Origin: Maniola hyperantus
Taxonomy: Eukaryota > Arthropoda > Insecta > Lepidoptera > Nymphalidae
Length of the DNA: 64,000 nt
Direction of reading: 5' to 3'
Assembly (NCBI RefSeq): GCF_902806685.2
Contig: NC_048561.1
Location: 2,728,001-2,792,000 of the forward strand
A program made the translations under genes and the position numbers. Under the pieces are notes generated by a model. That model was not told the origin of the DNA. It worked only from the letters and a program-made list of their open reading frames with translations, and ran no database searches. Below, one piece after another: positions 51,605-62,607 of the stretch (position 1 is the stretch's first letter; each line of letters begins with the position of its first letter).

Positions 51605-52800
51605 ATATATTCAACCACACTTTTTTGTTTTCTTTGCGCATAGGAGATTTAAATCCAGTCCCAAAAGGATTTTTTGAATTGAACAAATCGAAAATTCTGT
51701 CTATAATTCTTAAATATTCTATGGTGGCCTCACTTACCAACAAAACCTTGATGTACGCTCCATTTTACGAATTCGGCTCGAAGGACCAGATTTTGTAGCA
51801 GGGACCAAACGGAGAGTGTCCTAATGCGTGGGTTTACGTTTTGATTTGTGAAGCCCGGACGTATAAATACAATTTTAATCTATGAAATTCACAACAGATC
51901 TACTTAAAACTTGTACTGCTAATTTGATATTACATTTTTTCCGAAAAAATTCTCAGGTAATTTTCAATGTTTGCCAATGTACCTGCATGTTCTTACAATT
52001 TGTGCAATCGTTTGACGAATACAAAATCTATATCACAATTACCTGTGGACATAGAAGTTTCAGCAAAAACAGTGCGAGCTAACTTAAGCATGTCTGCAGG
52101 GTCTAAGTACAATGTACTTAGGTTGATTTGGTTGAGCAATCGAAATAAGTTTTCAAATTGAAATAAAAGATCTGGCTATCAAAGCCTCCTGCTCCAGCTT
52201 TGCTGCACGTAGATTGGCTTCGCCAAGCTCGATCTCCGTTTCGCTTAGTTTAAGGGTGAGGGCCGCTATAACCCCCAGGATACCGAGATTGCATTCGTGG
52301 CATCCTTATTGAGTCGCGACGAGGGTGCGGTGACGGCTGCCATTACATCTTCTAGGTCGCGGTGGACTCGGTCCAACATCCCGTCTTAGTAGCGCCCGCC
52401 AAGGAGCCCTCCTGCTGCGTGTCGTTCGACGGAGCAGTGTCGGGCGCGACGGGACGACCGCTAGGCTGTCTCGGTACCCTGGGTCCCGCAGATGGTGGTG
52501 GTGGCGGTCCCCGGGGAGCGGCGACGGCTGCAGTGGGCGGGGCAGGCGGCGGCGTGACGGGCCGGCACATACGCACCACCTCTACTGGACGCCGCTCCTC
52601 CAGAGACGTCAGTGGCCGCTTTTGCGCCGAGGGCGCCGCTGTAGCAGCTTGCTGCTCTGGATGCGGGGTTCGCGGGGGCACCGGTGCTGTCTGGAGCAGT
52701 TCCTCCTCTTAGTCATGATGAAACCTCGAATGGGGCGGAGCCAAAACGCTAGGCGGCGTCCGCGCCAATGAGCATCGTGGCGCAAATGGTTGGCCACCGG
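51605..52800 (-). pseudogene. Probable N-terminal part of the same gag relic
   Basis: Minus-strand frames include a Pro/Ala/Arg-rich segment (52681-52352, with PPAPPTAAVAAPRGPPPPPS). A coiled-coil-like stretch LSETEIELGEANLRAAKLEQ (52240-52180) follows, then a broken region to 51620. Such Pro-rich plus coiled-coil starts precede the Gag core in some retroelements. That it belongs to the BEL/Pao-like Gag downstream is inference from order and strand. The Gly-rich frame on the opposite strand (52362-52712) is its mirror. Confidence 0.35.
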
Positions 52801-52983
52801 AGTCGCTCTCCTTAGAAATAGTCTCCTTAGACATAGTTGATTTCAATTTCCGAAGCCACGGACGAAACTAAGTTGGGTCGGATAATCGATATCAGTACGG
52901 TATATAGCAGTACCGAATGGAGCGCAATTGAGTTACCGATTCAAAACCGGCAATTAATTGTCTATGCGCCGGAGGTTTGGCAC

Positions 52984-53011
52984 TTGACACTTGACAGCTG
53001 TCAAGTGTCAA
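52984..53011. promoter_or_regulatory. 28-bp perfect palindrome with TGACAGCTGTCA core
   Basis: TTGACACTTGACAG followed by its exact complement. The central TGACAGCTGTCA is the known composite site of TALE homeodomain proteins (TGIF/PKNOX; fly Achintya/Vismay). At least eight further TGACA/TGTCA words occur in the next 130 bases. Regulatory function is inferred from motif knowledge only. Confidence 0.4.
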
Positions 53012-53473
53012 AAATGCTGCAAAATTGACAGATGTCAGCGAATGACACCTGTCACCGCCCGTATGAAAAAACAAATTTCTGACGTCAAAGTGGGATGGAG
53101 TGACAGATGACACCTGTCAAAGTTGTCACAGCGCACGCACAGAGTGTCAATGCACGAAAAGATAACCTATAAACGAACACGTGCGACCACGTGCTCAATT
53201 TATAGGTTATAAAACTAGCCTAGACTTAAACTAAGTACTAAAACTAGGGAAAATGTTCTGTAAACAGACGTGACATTATATTTAATAAAATAAAAATTGG
53301 GTCCTGTCCCGTGGGAGCTGCCAGGAGCATCCTTGAGAGCTCGACCACAATGCCGTGAGGAAAAGGGGGGTCGCAACACGTTCCACACCACTTTTACACC
53401 ACTACACAGATTAAAACTATAGCACTATAATAAAAGAAAATTCCGGAAAAGCCGTGAAAATTCAGAATAAATG

Positions 53474-53530
53474 AATTTTCGACACGGAGCGAAGCAAGAT
53501 AGTATCTTGCTTCGCTCCGTGTCGAAAATT
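53474..53530. repeat. 57-bp perfect foldback (28-bp arms, 1-base centre)
   Basis: 53474-53501 and 53503-53530 are exact complements (AATTTTCGACACGGAGCGAA ...). The arm reads GACACGGAGCGAAGCAAGAT and forms the start of the plus-strand frame that follows. Such a perfect short-loop palindrome is normally unstable and so should be recent or selected, or an assembly foldback. Confidence 0.9.
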
Positions 53531-54058
53531 GAGAAAACCTTGAAAACTAAAGAAGTCATAACCTCTCCATCCGAATATGCAGCTGTCTTAGAACAAAATG
53601 GTATGTGCAAAGATCTAGCATCAATTTCCGTATTTGATTGGAAAAAAAGTTACAAGTCCATCATTAAACCCACTACGTCTTGGCATTTTCAGTTTATGAA
53701 AACAAAAAGGTTTTTTATTACAAGAACTAAAACAGAAAACATTTTAGTACAGGGTGAAGAGACATATAGAAACGAAATACGCGAAAAAAAGACTATCACA
53801 AAAAAACAAAAAAAACACTATGATATCTCCCCAAGTAATCCAGCCAAACCGTGTTTTCATAAAACAAGCCAAAATTCAAGACGTAGATAAACTTCTTAAA
53901 AAGCACTATGGAGATGAGTGGAGAAATTTGGAAAAGTTGATTTTTTTTTAAACTGTAATGGAGAGAATGAGTACCACTGAAACGGGAGACTTTCTGAGAT
54001 TGTCAGAAGAGACTGATTTGTGTGAAGCTGGATTTACGGATAATATTTGTCACGTTTA
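53531..54058 (+). pseudogene. C-terminal part of an unrecognised transposon-like protein
   Basis: Frame 1 (53528-53850) has KTKEVITSPSEYAAVLEQNG, then WHFQFMKTKRFFITRTKTEN and ILVQGEETYRNE. Near 53800 the coding potential shifts frame to VFIKQAKIQDVDKLLKKHYG DEW (53850-53940). After another shift it reaches ERMSTTETGDFLRLSEETD and a stop at 54058. The segment order resembles the end of proteins found in many insect genomes as transposon components, but I cannot name the family. Two frameshifts. Confidence 0.45.
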
Positions 54059-54059
54059 A

Positions 54060-54570
54060 ATTCTTTCATTTTTATATATAATAATTAAAGACAATAAAAC
54101 CTTTTATTTCATGCCTATAACAGATTTATCATTATTTTTTAATATATTATCCATCAAAAGAAATTACTTGATTCTGAATTTTTATGAGATTTAATAAAAG
54201 CTACATTCACCTACTTTCTTACTTTGGTTGATCTTGGTGCTTGTCGATATCTTGTATAACACCATCCTTTGTTAAGATTTTGTCAGTTGCAAAATCCACT
54301 AAAAAGTGACATATTACTATCAAATTCCTCTTATTTCAGCAGTGAGTTTCATAAGCCGCTAAAATGAAAGAAAAAACATCCATATTTTTGTTTATTTAAC
54401 TGATTTGTTGCGGAAAAGGGATTTTAAAGTGGTGCCATATTCTGTGGGCTCATATCATACAAAAATTATTATTGTCTATAACATTTATCAACGACGAGAA
54501 GTTTTTATGAGTTAATGAAAAATAAGCAAAACTTATTTTAGTGGCTTTTGAAACTAGACGACTCAATTTA
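54060..54570. other. AT-rich stretch without recognised gene
   Basis: Nothing found on either strand apart from short open frames. Confidence 0.5.
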
Positions 54571-54882
54571 TTACGTCCGCACACCGCGAGGGACAGCGGG
54601 AATCTCCGCAATGCGGTCCGGTGGGCACGGTGGAATGCGAACGTCCTCGCGATCCACTCCAGTGATTGTACTAGCCAGAAGGATGGCAGGTGAACCCGCC
54701 TCCGCCAATCCAAGGCGTCCGGTATAGTTTGGTACGTCACGCACTTTTGACAATACAAAACCTATCAGCGTTCTAACTGCGCTGGCATCGTTTAGTAGTG
54801 CGGCACTCCCGTACTGTGGAGGACAATAATATACCAATATACCAATATACAATAATCTCATCTGCGTTGGCCAAGATACCAC
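54571..54882 (-). pseudogene. Unrecognised frame, minus strand
   Basis: A 103-codon frame containing GRLGLAEAGSPAILLASTIT and VDREDVRIPPCPPDRIAEIP. Composition is coding-like and the GC content is higher than in the flanks. No known domain. Upstream is AT-rich sequence. Confidence 0.3.
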
Positions 54883-55097
54883 CTCTATTGAGTCGAATTG
54901 AGGGTATCGCGTTGTTATTTTTTTTATTTTTTTATTTACAAGAGAAAATTACACATAATAGGTAGCACGCATTGTAAAAACCACAGAGGTTTGACCCGCA
55001 ATGCGTACGTCTGCGCTTTACATCATGCCTACTTATATCATTAAAAAAAGATTATAAATAAATAATATTACTATATTATAATATACTAACTAAATAT

Positions 55098-55225
55098 TTG
55101 AAAAAAAAACAAAGAACAGACAATACATATACATACACATATATGTATAAACACACATATATGCATACACACATGCACATACACACATATATATATTATT
55201 ATTATTTTTTATTTTTTATAGGTGA
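55098..55225. repeat. ACAT/ATAC and TTA simple repeats
   Basis: Alternating ACATAT/CACATA words, then ATT/TTA triplets. No gene. Confidence 0.8.
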
Positions 55226-55234
55226 CATTATTAT

Positions 55235-55575
55235 TTATGTGTTAAACGCGCGACAATTATATCGTCACGACAGGAGCCGAGGGGACATCTCCGAAGCAAC
55301 CCGGCATGATCATAGGTTGCCAAGGAAGTATCCCCTCAGCTTCTGTTTAATATTCGTTCGCGTTACCTTACCGGCCAGAGAAGAAGGCAGCTGATTTAAA
55401 AGGCGGGGAATAATAAAACCGGTAGTTCTTTCGCCGTATACATTGTTTGCCCGCGCAATGTGCAACCGGTTTGCAGTTATCGCTCGCGTATGTATAGGAT
55501 GTTCTATTTTGCGTCGTAAGTTATCGTTAAAGAATTCTTCTTTTAGGATAGTGTATTTAAAGAGCTCTTGAATAG
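55235..55575 (-). pseudogene. LINE reverse transcriptase, extreme C terminus
   Basis: The minus strand reads LRRKIEHPIHTRAITANRLH, then ARANNVYGERTTGFIIPRLL and NQLPSSLAGKV, then decays. The pattern HTR...N...R...YG...+...P.L.N.LP is the usual end of CR1/L2/Jockey-type ORF2 proteins. The fragment at 62317-62607 is an adjacent upstream part of the same type of protein. Confidence 0.65.
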
Positions 55576-55895
55576 GTCAGTGGGTAGACACTTCCATACA
55601 AACACTTCAAAGAAATTGTCCAATTATTCTTGAACTCTGATCTATATGGATATTCCAATGGCTTGGTTTCATTGTTATATTGGTTCATGTTGATACCTAT
55701 TGCCAATGTTACAAATGTTACAAATTCAACCCGACGTCATAAATTCGCTATCGTCAAGTTGGTGCACCTAGCAAAAAAAACGAATAGTTGTCAATTGTCA
55801 TTGACTTTGACATTTATGATAAAAAAAATTCAAAAATTGAAATAAACTGTTTTTTGTTCGGTGATTTTGTTGAATTTTTCAATGATCCGAAGAAG

Positions 55896-58800
55896 ATGAG
55901 TAAAAATTTCCAAAAGTGTGTGATATGCAACAGAAGAAGATCTTCTGTCCCTAATTTGTTTCTTGCCGCCCTGCCTTCAGACCCTGTGAGGTATGTTTTA
56001 CTTTACATATTTTTCTGCCACACGTACAAAGGTTAGGTAGCAAATAATAATTTCAATCAATCAATCAGCCTGTTTGCGTCCACTGCTGGACATAGGCCTT
56101 CCCTAGAGCGCGCCACCACAAACGATCCTCCGCCTTCCTCATCCACCCACTTCCCGCTACCTTCTTAAGATCGTCAGTCCAGCGGGTTGGAGGTCGTCCC
56201 ACACTGCGCTTGCCGATACGCGGTCTCCACTCCAGAACACGTCTGCCCCAGCGGCCATCGGTTCTGCGGCAGACGTGGCCTGCCCACTGCCACTTCAGCT
56301 GGCTAATTCGTTGAGCTATGTCAGTCACTTTGGTTCTCCGACGGATTTCCTCGTTACGGATTTTATCCCTCAGAGAGACACCCAACATAGCTCGCTCCAT
56401 AGCACGCTGAGGGACTTTGAACTTGTGGACAATAATAATTTGCACCTACTTAATTCTATTCTATTAGAACATTCACTAGTGTAGCTACCTCCTTAAACAA
56501 AACGGAGCTGAACCGATATCTCACTACTTTTTAACCAGACTGTGGACAGCACAGCACTGTGGCTCTACTGCGGTTGTTTGACAGCTACAAATGTCACGAT
56601 CGCAATCATCTCTGATTGGTTAATGCTCGCTCACTGTTGGCCACAATGCATTATTGCAACAAGAATTGCACAAATTCAGCCAATCAGAACAATTGAGATT
56701 GTAATAATGATTGATGCAGGTTTTAGACAATCGCCCTGCTGGTCTTTGTGGTGATGCCTGATAGAAGTCTGATAGACTCACCACCTGTCACATTACATTA
56801 AGTTCTTTTATACAACAATCATAACTGTAATCAAGAAAACTAAAATGATATTTTCTGGATTTGATTGATTTTCGATATTTCATAATGAGTGAGTTTTTCA
56901 TCAAATGCACTCAAAAGCTTGTAGTTATAGTTCACTCTATAATACCTACTTAATTATTTTTTGAAGAATGGATGCTCCATAAGTCCATACTATTGATTCA
57001 ATTGTTTGAAATATAACTGACTACCCCTTCTGTGATTTATGTTACCTATGTGTTTAAATATCAATATTGTATTTTTCAGGTGTCAACAATGGGTTAAAGC
57101 AATTGGGCAGGAAGATTTGGTACATTTACCTATAGAAAAACTACATGAGTTAAAATTTGTGTGTGGTATACATTTTGATGCAGAAAGTTTCAACAAAAAT
57201 GGAAATCGTCTGCTTAAAACTGCTGTGCCCAAATTAAATCTGCCTCACCCACCTCTGCCAGAAGAGTTATTTATAGATTTTCCTCTGAAAATTTGTAGTC
57301 AAAGAGCACAATATCCAAAAAGTGAGTAACTAAAAAGCAATGGATATTAACTGAAGTTACACAATTTTTATTTGTAGACTAGAATGCTTCTGTGCTGGGT
57401 GTATGATAGACACAGTTAAATCTCATCTGCACAAATATCTGGAGCTATCTGCAAACCATACATGTTATTTTGAGTGTTAAATGAAATGAGCTCCAAGTTA
57501 ACAGTTATTAACCTCCATCACATGTTATCTATATATATAAAAGGAGAAGGTGACTGACTGACTGACTGACTGACTGATCTATCAACGCACAGCTCAAACT
57601 ACTGGACGGATCGGGCTGAAATTTGGCATGCAGATAGCTATTATGGCGTAGGCATCCGCTAAGAAAGGATTTTTGAAAATTCAACTCCTAAGGGGGTTAA
57701 ATAGGGGTTTGAAATTTTGTAGTCCACGCGGACTAAGTCGCGAGCATAAGCTAGTTTGTAATAATTTTTAATGTCTCAAACATAGATGCAGATCACAGAT
57801 GCATCCTGCTGATCAATAAAAATGACATAATATCAAATGCTTGCGAAAATTGTGATGACAAGTGCAAATGCTGTTATCTTGCAATATCAATAATATTAAT
57901 ATTCTAATATTCTAGTATTAATATTATAGTCGTCATAAAATCAAGAATTTAACTGAAGTATTGATATTCTTTTCCAGCAACCCTCATTGATTGCACTAAT
58001 CAAGTTATCAATCAGCCCAATAATACTCCTACTGAAGTTGAAGGTATGTTTCAATTGGTTAACCAATATAGTAACTATATTCAAATATTAGTGTTTGAAA
58101 TTGGTAAATATAATATTATACATCCATACTGAAAGTGTGTCTGCCTGTCTGTCTGTCTGCTAGCTTTTCACGGCTCAACCGTTCAACCGATTTTGATGAA
58201 ATTTGGTACAGAGATAGCTTGCATCCCGGGGGGACATAGGCTACTTTTTATCCAGGAAAATTGAAGTGTTCCGACAGGATTTTTAAAAAGCTAAATCCAC
58301 GCGGACGAAGTCACGGGCATCATCTAGTAAAATATATATGCCAAGTGCTGAAATCACTTGGGCTTTATGAAAAGTATAACTATTTCTGACTTATAATAAT
58401 ACTACTAAATTTCACTATTTCAGATTTATCAAAGACTGTCCAGCCCACAATGTATAAGGAACTGGAAAATGTACCAATCACTTCAACTTCTGTTATTGCA
58501 ACAGAACGTAAGTACTTCCAGTGCTATTATAACAGTGAAATTAGATAAGAGGAATATAGGTACTAGTTTATTCTTTTACATTTGAATTAACAATAAACAA
58601 TGTAACTGGAAATTACACCCACACCCACACCTGGGAAACACACCCAGTAGTACATTTTCATTCAGTCCCATAAACTACTTTCACTACTTTTAAAACATTG
58701 TTATAAGAAGTTAGGCAATTAAGTGATTTGGCTTTGCTGATCAACCAGAGATATTACAGTTGCACATTTAATTCATCTGAGATTTTATTCTAAATAATTA

Positions 58801-61254
58801 AAATATTATTTCATATTTATACTGTTTCAATTTTTAAAAAATGTGCATATTTTTAATATTATTTTATTATTATTTCAGGTGGTATTGAACCCAAACCATC
58901 CACCAGTGCATCAGCAGACATATATGTGCGTAGTCATACACGTATGGCAAAATGTGTTGGTAAGCTTGTGTGTTCTGTCATATATCAGTTATAACAGTTA
59001 TTGGTAGCGTCAATGCCCACATGCCACAACATGGGACGCATGCAATGCATGTAAAATTGCAGTTCTAACTTTCATGAGAACGTTTTCAGAAGACTTGTCA
59101 TAATATTAGTCTTATAATTCTTCTTTTTGTGTTGCAGATGGGAAAAAACGATGTGGATCTAGGGAAGAGAAGCTTTTGCAGCGCCTTAAAACAGCAAAAA
59201 ATTCTCTAAAGGAGCTGTCTAAAACATCTATTAATTTAGATCAATTAGAATCTAATTTTTTGAAAAATGCTCTAACCGATGCGCTTATAAATAAAAAACG
59301 AGAGCCTCATGGAAATCGCTGGAACATTGAAAATAAAATATTGTCTTTAGCAATATTTAAACGCTCTCCTAGAACTTATAGATACTTGCAAAAATTACTA
59401 CCACTACCTAGTGAGAAAACTTTACATCGTATAATAAAAAGTATTCCTATGGAAACAGGAATAAATCATGTTATACTTGAAGATTTAAAGAAAAAAATTG
59501 CTGATTTACCTGTTCGTGACAAGTTATATGCATTACTTTTTGACGAGATGGCATTAAAAAAGCGTCTTATTTACAATGAGAGCACTGATAAGGTGGAAGG
59601 ATATGTAGATCTAGGAGATGAAATGGGACGCTTTCCTAATGTTGCTGATCATGTACTTGTTTTTATGATTCAAGGTATTTGTAAAAAAGTGAAGCAGCCT
59701 ATTGCTTATTATTTTGTAGAAGGTACAGTTTCTACAGAAAAATTGGCTGTAATAATTAAAGAAAATATTAAAGCTCTAAAACAAGCAGGAATATCCGTAC
59801 TTACCACAGTGTGTGACCAAGGCCCAACGAATGTTGGTGCCCTGAATTTATTGAAAAAATTCTCACATTTAACTCCCGAAAGCAATTTTTTCTACATAGA
59901 AGAAGAAAAGATACTTACAATTTATGACATACCACATCTTTTTAAGTCCATAAGGAATAACTTTTACCAGGCAGGAGAAATAAAATATGGTGTTAAGACA
60001 GGAAAGTGGTGTCACCTTATAGAAGCAGAGCAAAGAAATAGGAATTTTTTAAATTTCTATAAATTAAACCAAACAGTGGTTAATCCCACATACAAAATCA
60101 AAATGAAGGTAAAATATGCAGCACATGCACTAAGCAACACAATGGCAGCAGTTTTAAAGATGATGGCTTTTAAACACGAGAGTAAAGAAAGAGAAATAAA
60201 TGAAACTGCATACATCATAGAGGAGCTGGATCACTTATTGGATGCCACAAATGGGCCATCCTGTCACAAAGATGTAAAAAAGGGAATCCGTGAGAATGTC
60301 TCTAATAAATCCAATCATGTGGAGAAGTGGAATTATTATTTGAAAATAATGGATTCAATTAAATTTGTAAAATCAGATTCCCAGCTGCAGCTTAGTCATG
60401 TGAGATGCATCAATGGATTTAAAATATCTTTAAAATCCTTAAAGGATATATGGGGGGTTTTAAACACCAAGGGTTTTAAATATCTTAATCTGCGTCAATT
60501 AAATCAAGACAGCTTAGAAAATTTATTTGGAATAATACGCCAACATGGTGCTACAAACAAAAACCCTACATGTTCTCTTTTCACCGCAGCTTTAAAAACT
60601 GTTTTAGTATCAGGCTTTACAGCATCTGTTAGTCGTGGATCAAACTGTGAAGAGGACGATAACAAATTTTACTTAAATTTTCAGAAAATTCTAAAGGGAA
60701 AAGTAGAGCTTAACCCAGATGTTCCCAATCCCAATACATCTATAGATGAAATAGAAAAAGAAAATATAGAATATCCAATACTATCATTACCGGACATATT
60801 TCATGACTATGAATGTGATTTAACATCTTTCGAAGAGCAACCTATAGTATATGTAAGTGGATATGTTGCCGCTAAACTACTACATAAAAACTCATGTGAG
60901 ACATGTATAAAATGTTTAAAAAATGATAATCCGGTTGATGAAGATGGACTTTATAAATATATTTCACTCAGAGAATGGTGGCAGGACAAACAATCCCTAA
61001 CATACCCTACAAAAAGTCTATGTGACACAATATTAAAAGCAAAAATTATATTTGAAAATAATATCTCAAAGGATCTGTATAAGAAAAATATTTGTTGTTT
61101 ATCGAATTTGGAATTCATGGTATACTGTGATATGAATTGGGTTGTTTGTTCTGACCACCGTGAAAAAGTAGTAGAAAAATTATTTAATATTATAAGTAAA
61201 ATTTTCATAAGAAAACAATGGGGCCAATTCTCTTGTACACAATCTCTAAACTAA
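55896..61254 (+). CDS. THAP9/P-element-type transposase, six exons, 894 residues
   Basis: Exons 55896-55990, 57080-57321, 57978-58043, 58424-58507, 58879-58959 and 59138-61254 have consensus GT/AG borders and matching phases, totalling 2685 nt without a stop. Exons 1-2 encode a THAP zinc finger: CVICN..., then C-x-x-H in FVCGIHFDAESF. Exons 3-5 are a linker. The last exon carries the P-type transposase: LLFDEMALKKRL (first D), TTVCDQGPTNVGALN (second D), DIPHLFKSIRNN, and NQDSLENLFGIIRQHGATNK (E). Human THAP9 is of comparable size (about 900). A THAP finger binds DNA and the RNase-H-like core cuts it. SINEs lie in introns 2 and 3 and an RTE fragment in intron 1. The last 11 residues come from a MITE. 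It may be domesticated or a recent P-like element; no P-type terminal repeats are seen. Confidence 0.9.
56065..56445 (-). pseudogene. RTE-type LINE RT C terminus, in intron 1 of the THAP gene
   Basis: Minus-strand frame with RAMERAMLGVSLRDKIRNEE, RRTKVTDIAQRISQLKWQWA, CRRTDGRWGRRVLEWRP and RWTDDLKKVAGSGWMRKAED, then AYVQQWT and stop. This is the complete C-terminal end of the lepidopteran RTE-like LINE whose 5-prime-ward part is at 6975-7442. The frame is intact but only about 125 codons remain. 5-prime truncated. Confidence 0.9.
57531..57757 (+). mobile_element. SINE-like element with TGAC microsatellite (MINE-type)
   Basis: Begins with TATATATAAAAGGAG then six TGAC/GACT units, contains GGATCGGGCTGAAATTTGGC and ends CCACGCGGACTAAGTCGCGA. 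A microsatellite-associated subfamily distinct from the other SINE copies. In intron 2 of the THAP gene. Confidence 0.75.
58113..58331 (+). mobile_element. Lepidopteran SINE (Metulj/RTE-tail type), intron 3 of the THAP gene
   Basis: Four GTCT units, GCTAGCTTTTCACGGCTCAA, then the TTTTTATCC box and GACGAAGTCACGGGCATCAT end. Confidence 0.8.
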
Positions 61255-61380
61255 ACTAAATTAACAGGTCTAAATCTTGTGCTATCCTTTTCCGCAAGCA
61301 ACATTATGAAAGGGATAGCAATAGATTTAGACGTTCCATTTTAGTTTAGTTTAGAGATTGTGCACAATGGAATTAGCCAC
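61220..61380. mobile_element. 161-bp MITE fused to the THAP gene end
   Basis: Starts GGGGCCAATTCTCTTGTACA and ends with the complement-like GTGCACAATGGAATTAGCCAC. The two ends are inverted repeats of roughly 36 bp (shared core ACAATCTCTAAACTAAA), with a few mismatches. A sister copy is at 62585-62740. Its left end supplies the final codons and stop of the transposase ORF. Target duplication unclear (possibly AAT). Confidence 0.85.
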
Positions 61381-61470
61381 AATGTCATATTATAAATAAC
61401 ATGGCTAAAAAAATTGAAGATAATTTTGCAGACTTTTCTAAAAAGGCTCAGCAACAAAGTAAAGATAAAT

Positions 61471-61768
61471 AACACCATCACCATCATCATGATGGTCTCC
61501 TCTCAGAGTGAGACGGGGTTTTGCCATAGTCTACCATGCTGGCCATGTGTGGATTGGTAGACTTAACACACCTTTATGATGATAAGAACATTATGGAGAA
61601 CTCTCAGGCAGGCAAGTTTCCTCACGATGTTTTCCTCCACCATTAAAGCAAGTGATATTTAATTACTTAAAACGCACATAACTCCGATAAGTTAGAGGTG
61701 CGTGCCCGGGATTGAAACCCCGACCTCCGATTAGAAGGCGGACGTCCTAACCACTAGGCTATAACAGT
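61471..61768 (-). mobile_element. tRNA-derived SINE, complete
   Basis: On the minus strand it begins TAGCCTAGTGGTTAGGACGT (A-box-like) and has GGGTTTCAATCCCGGGCACG (B-box-like) about 50 bases later. It then runs into the body with CCTCACGATG complement and ends in an ATG/ATC repeat tail near 61471. The same body without head is at 19700 and 42975. RNA polymerase III promoter boxes suggest it was transcribed from its own head. Confidence 0.85.
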
Positions 61769-61769
61769 T

Positions 61770-62310
61770 AATTACAAAATAACAGCAGTAAATCATTCCA
61801 TGCGAGCATGATTTGTATAGTAATTAGATAAGGCTAACTTTAAGTTTCATTGTAATTTTCATTTAAAAAAATCAGTACTATCAATACTTATAGTAAAACT
61901 GTATATAATATAATGTTATTTAGGATTAATTTATTGTTGTAGCTAGTATTTCCAGAAATCGTTAATTTTATTATTTAAATACAAAGAAATAAAGCTATAC
62001 TTATTGCTATGTACAGTTTTTATTTACACGTAAAAATATAACAATAATTTGGGTAGGTGCAGCTGGCGGCCCCAGTAGGAACTATCGATACTACGATGTC
62101 GATACTAATTTTATCATTAGGTACAACACTAGTATCGAACAGGATTGAAAACATGTGGTACATCCCTACGTCAGTTTGTGATACATAGTACTCTGTGGTT
62201 TGTGACTTTGTGTGGAATGTTGGTAGTCCGTCATCTCTTATAAAGTTGGTATTATTTTACTACGTGAATTTTAGCTATAGTTAATGTTCTAAGTGCCGTC
62301 TCTTAAAACG
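61770..62310. other. AT-rich spacer, no gene recognised
   Basis: Includes a short ATCGATAC-rich patch at 62090-62125 (ACTATCGATACTACGATGTC). Nothing coding found. Confidence 0.5.
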
Positions 62311-62316
62311 TAGTGA

Positions 62317-62607
62317 TTATATACTCTTTGGAATAGGTAGTGTTTCGCAATGTTTGAATAAGCTTAGTTCATTTTTGTCATATTTTGATTTGACAGAGTT
62401 TGAGACAATAGTTTTTAGGATTCTTAGTTGAAGTTTATATATATTATTTAAAAAAGTATTGTACGTACGGCCATAACTACTGAGGCCATACTGAATATAG
62501 GATTGTGCAAAGCAATAGTATAACATTAGTTTCACTTTAAAGGGTACTCGGCGGTTTAAAACAGTTAAATTGGCCAGAAATAATGGGGCCGATTCTCTTG
62601 TACACAA
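62317..62607 (-). pseudogene. LINE reverse transcriptase, post-RT fragment
   Basis: The minus-strand frame contains VKLMLYYCFAQSYIQYGLSS, GRTYNTFLNNIYKLQLRIL and ELSLFKHCETLPI, the region just after the RT palm in CR1/L2/Jockey-like ORF2. It abuts the MITE copy at 62585, which interrupts its N-terminal side. Complementary in order to the fragment at 55235-55575. Confidence 0.75.

Noticed and set aside
52362..52712. Glycine-rich plus-strand ORF
   Set aside because: It is the antisense of a Pro/Ala/Arg-rich gag-like frame and has the low-complexity composition expected of a mirror.
55788..55895. Start of the THAP gene at 55788
   Set aside because: The frame is open upstream, but the residues before 55896 do not fit a THAP finger, whose first cysteine normally lies within a few residues of the initiator Met, as it does from 55896.
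61700..61768. tRNA gene on the minus strand
   Set aside because: A- and B-box-like words exist but the sequence runs directly into a repeated SINE body and no proper cloverleaf with anticodon stem could be drawn. It is a SINE head.
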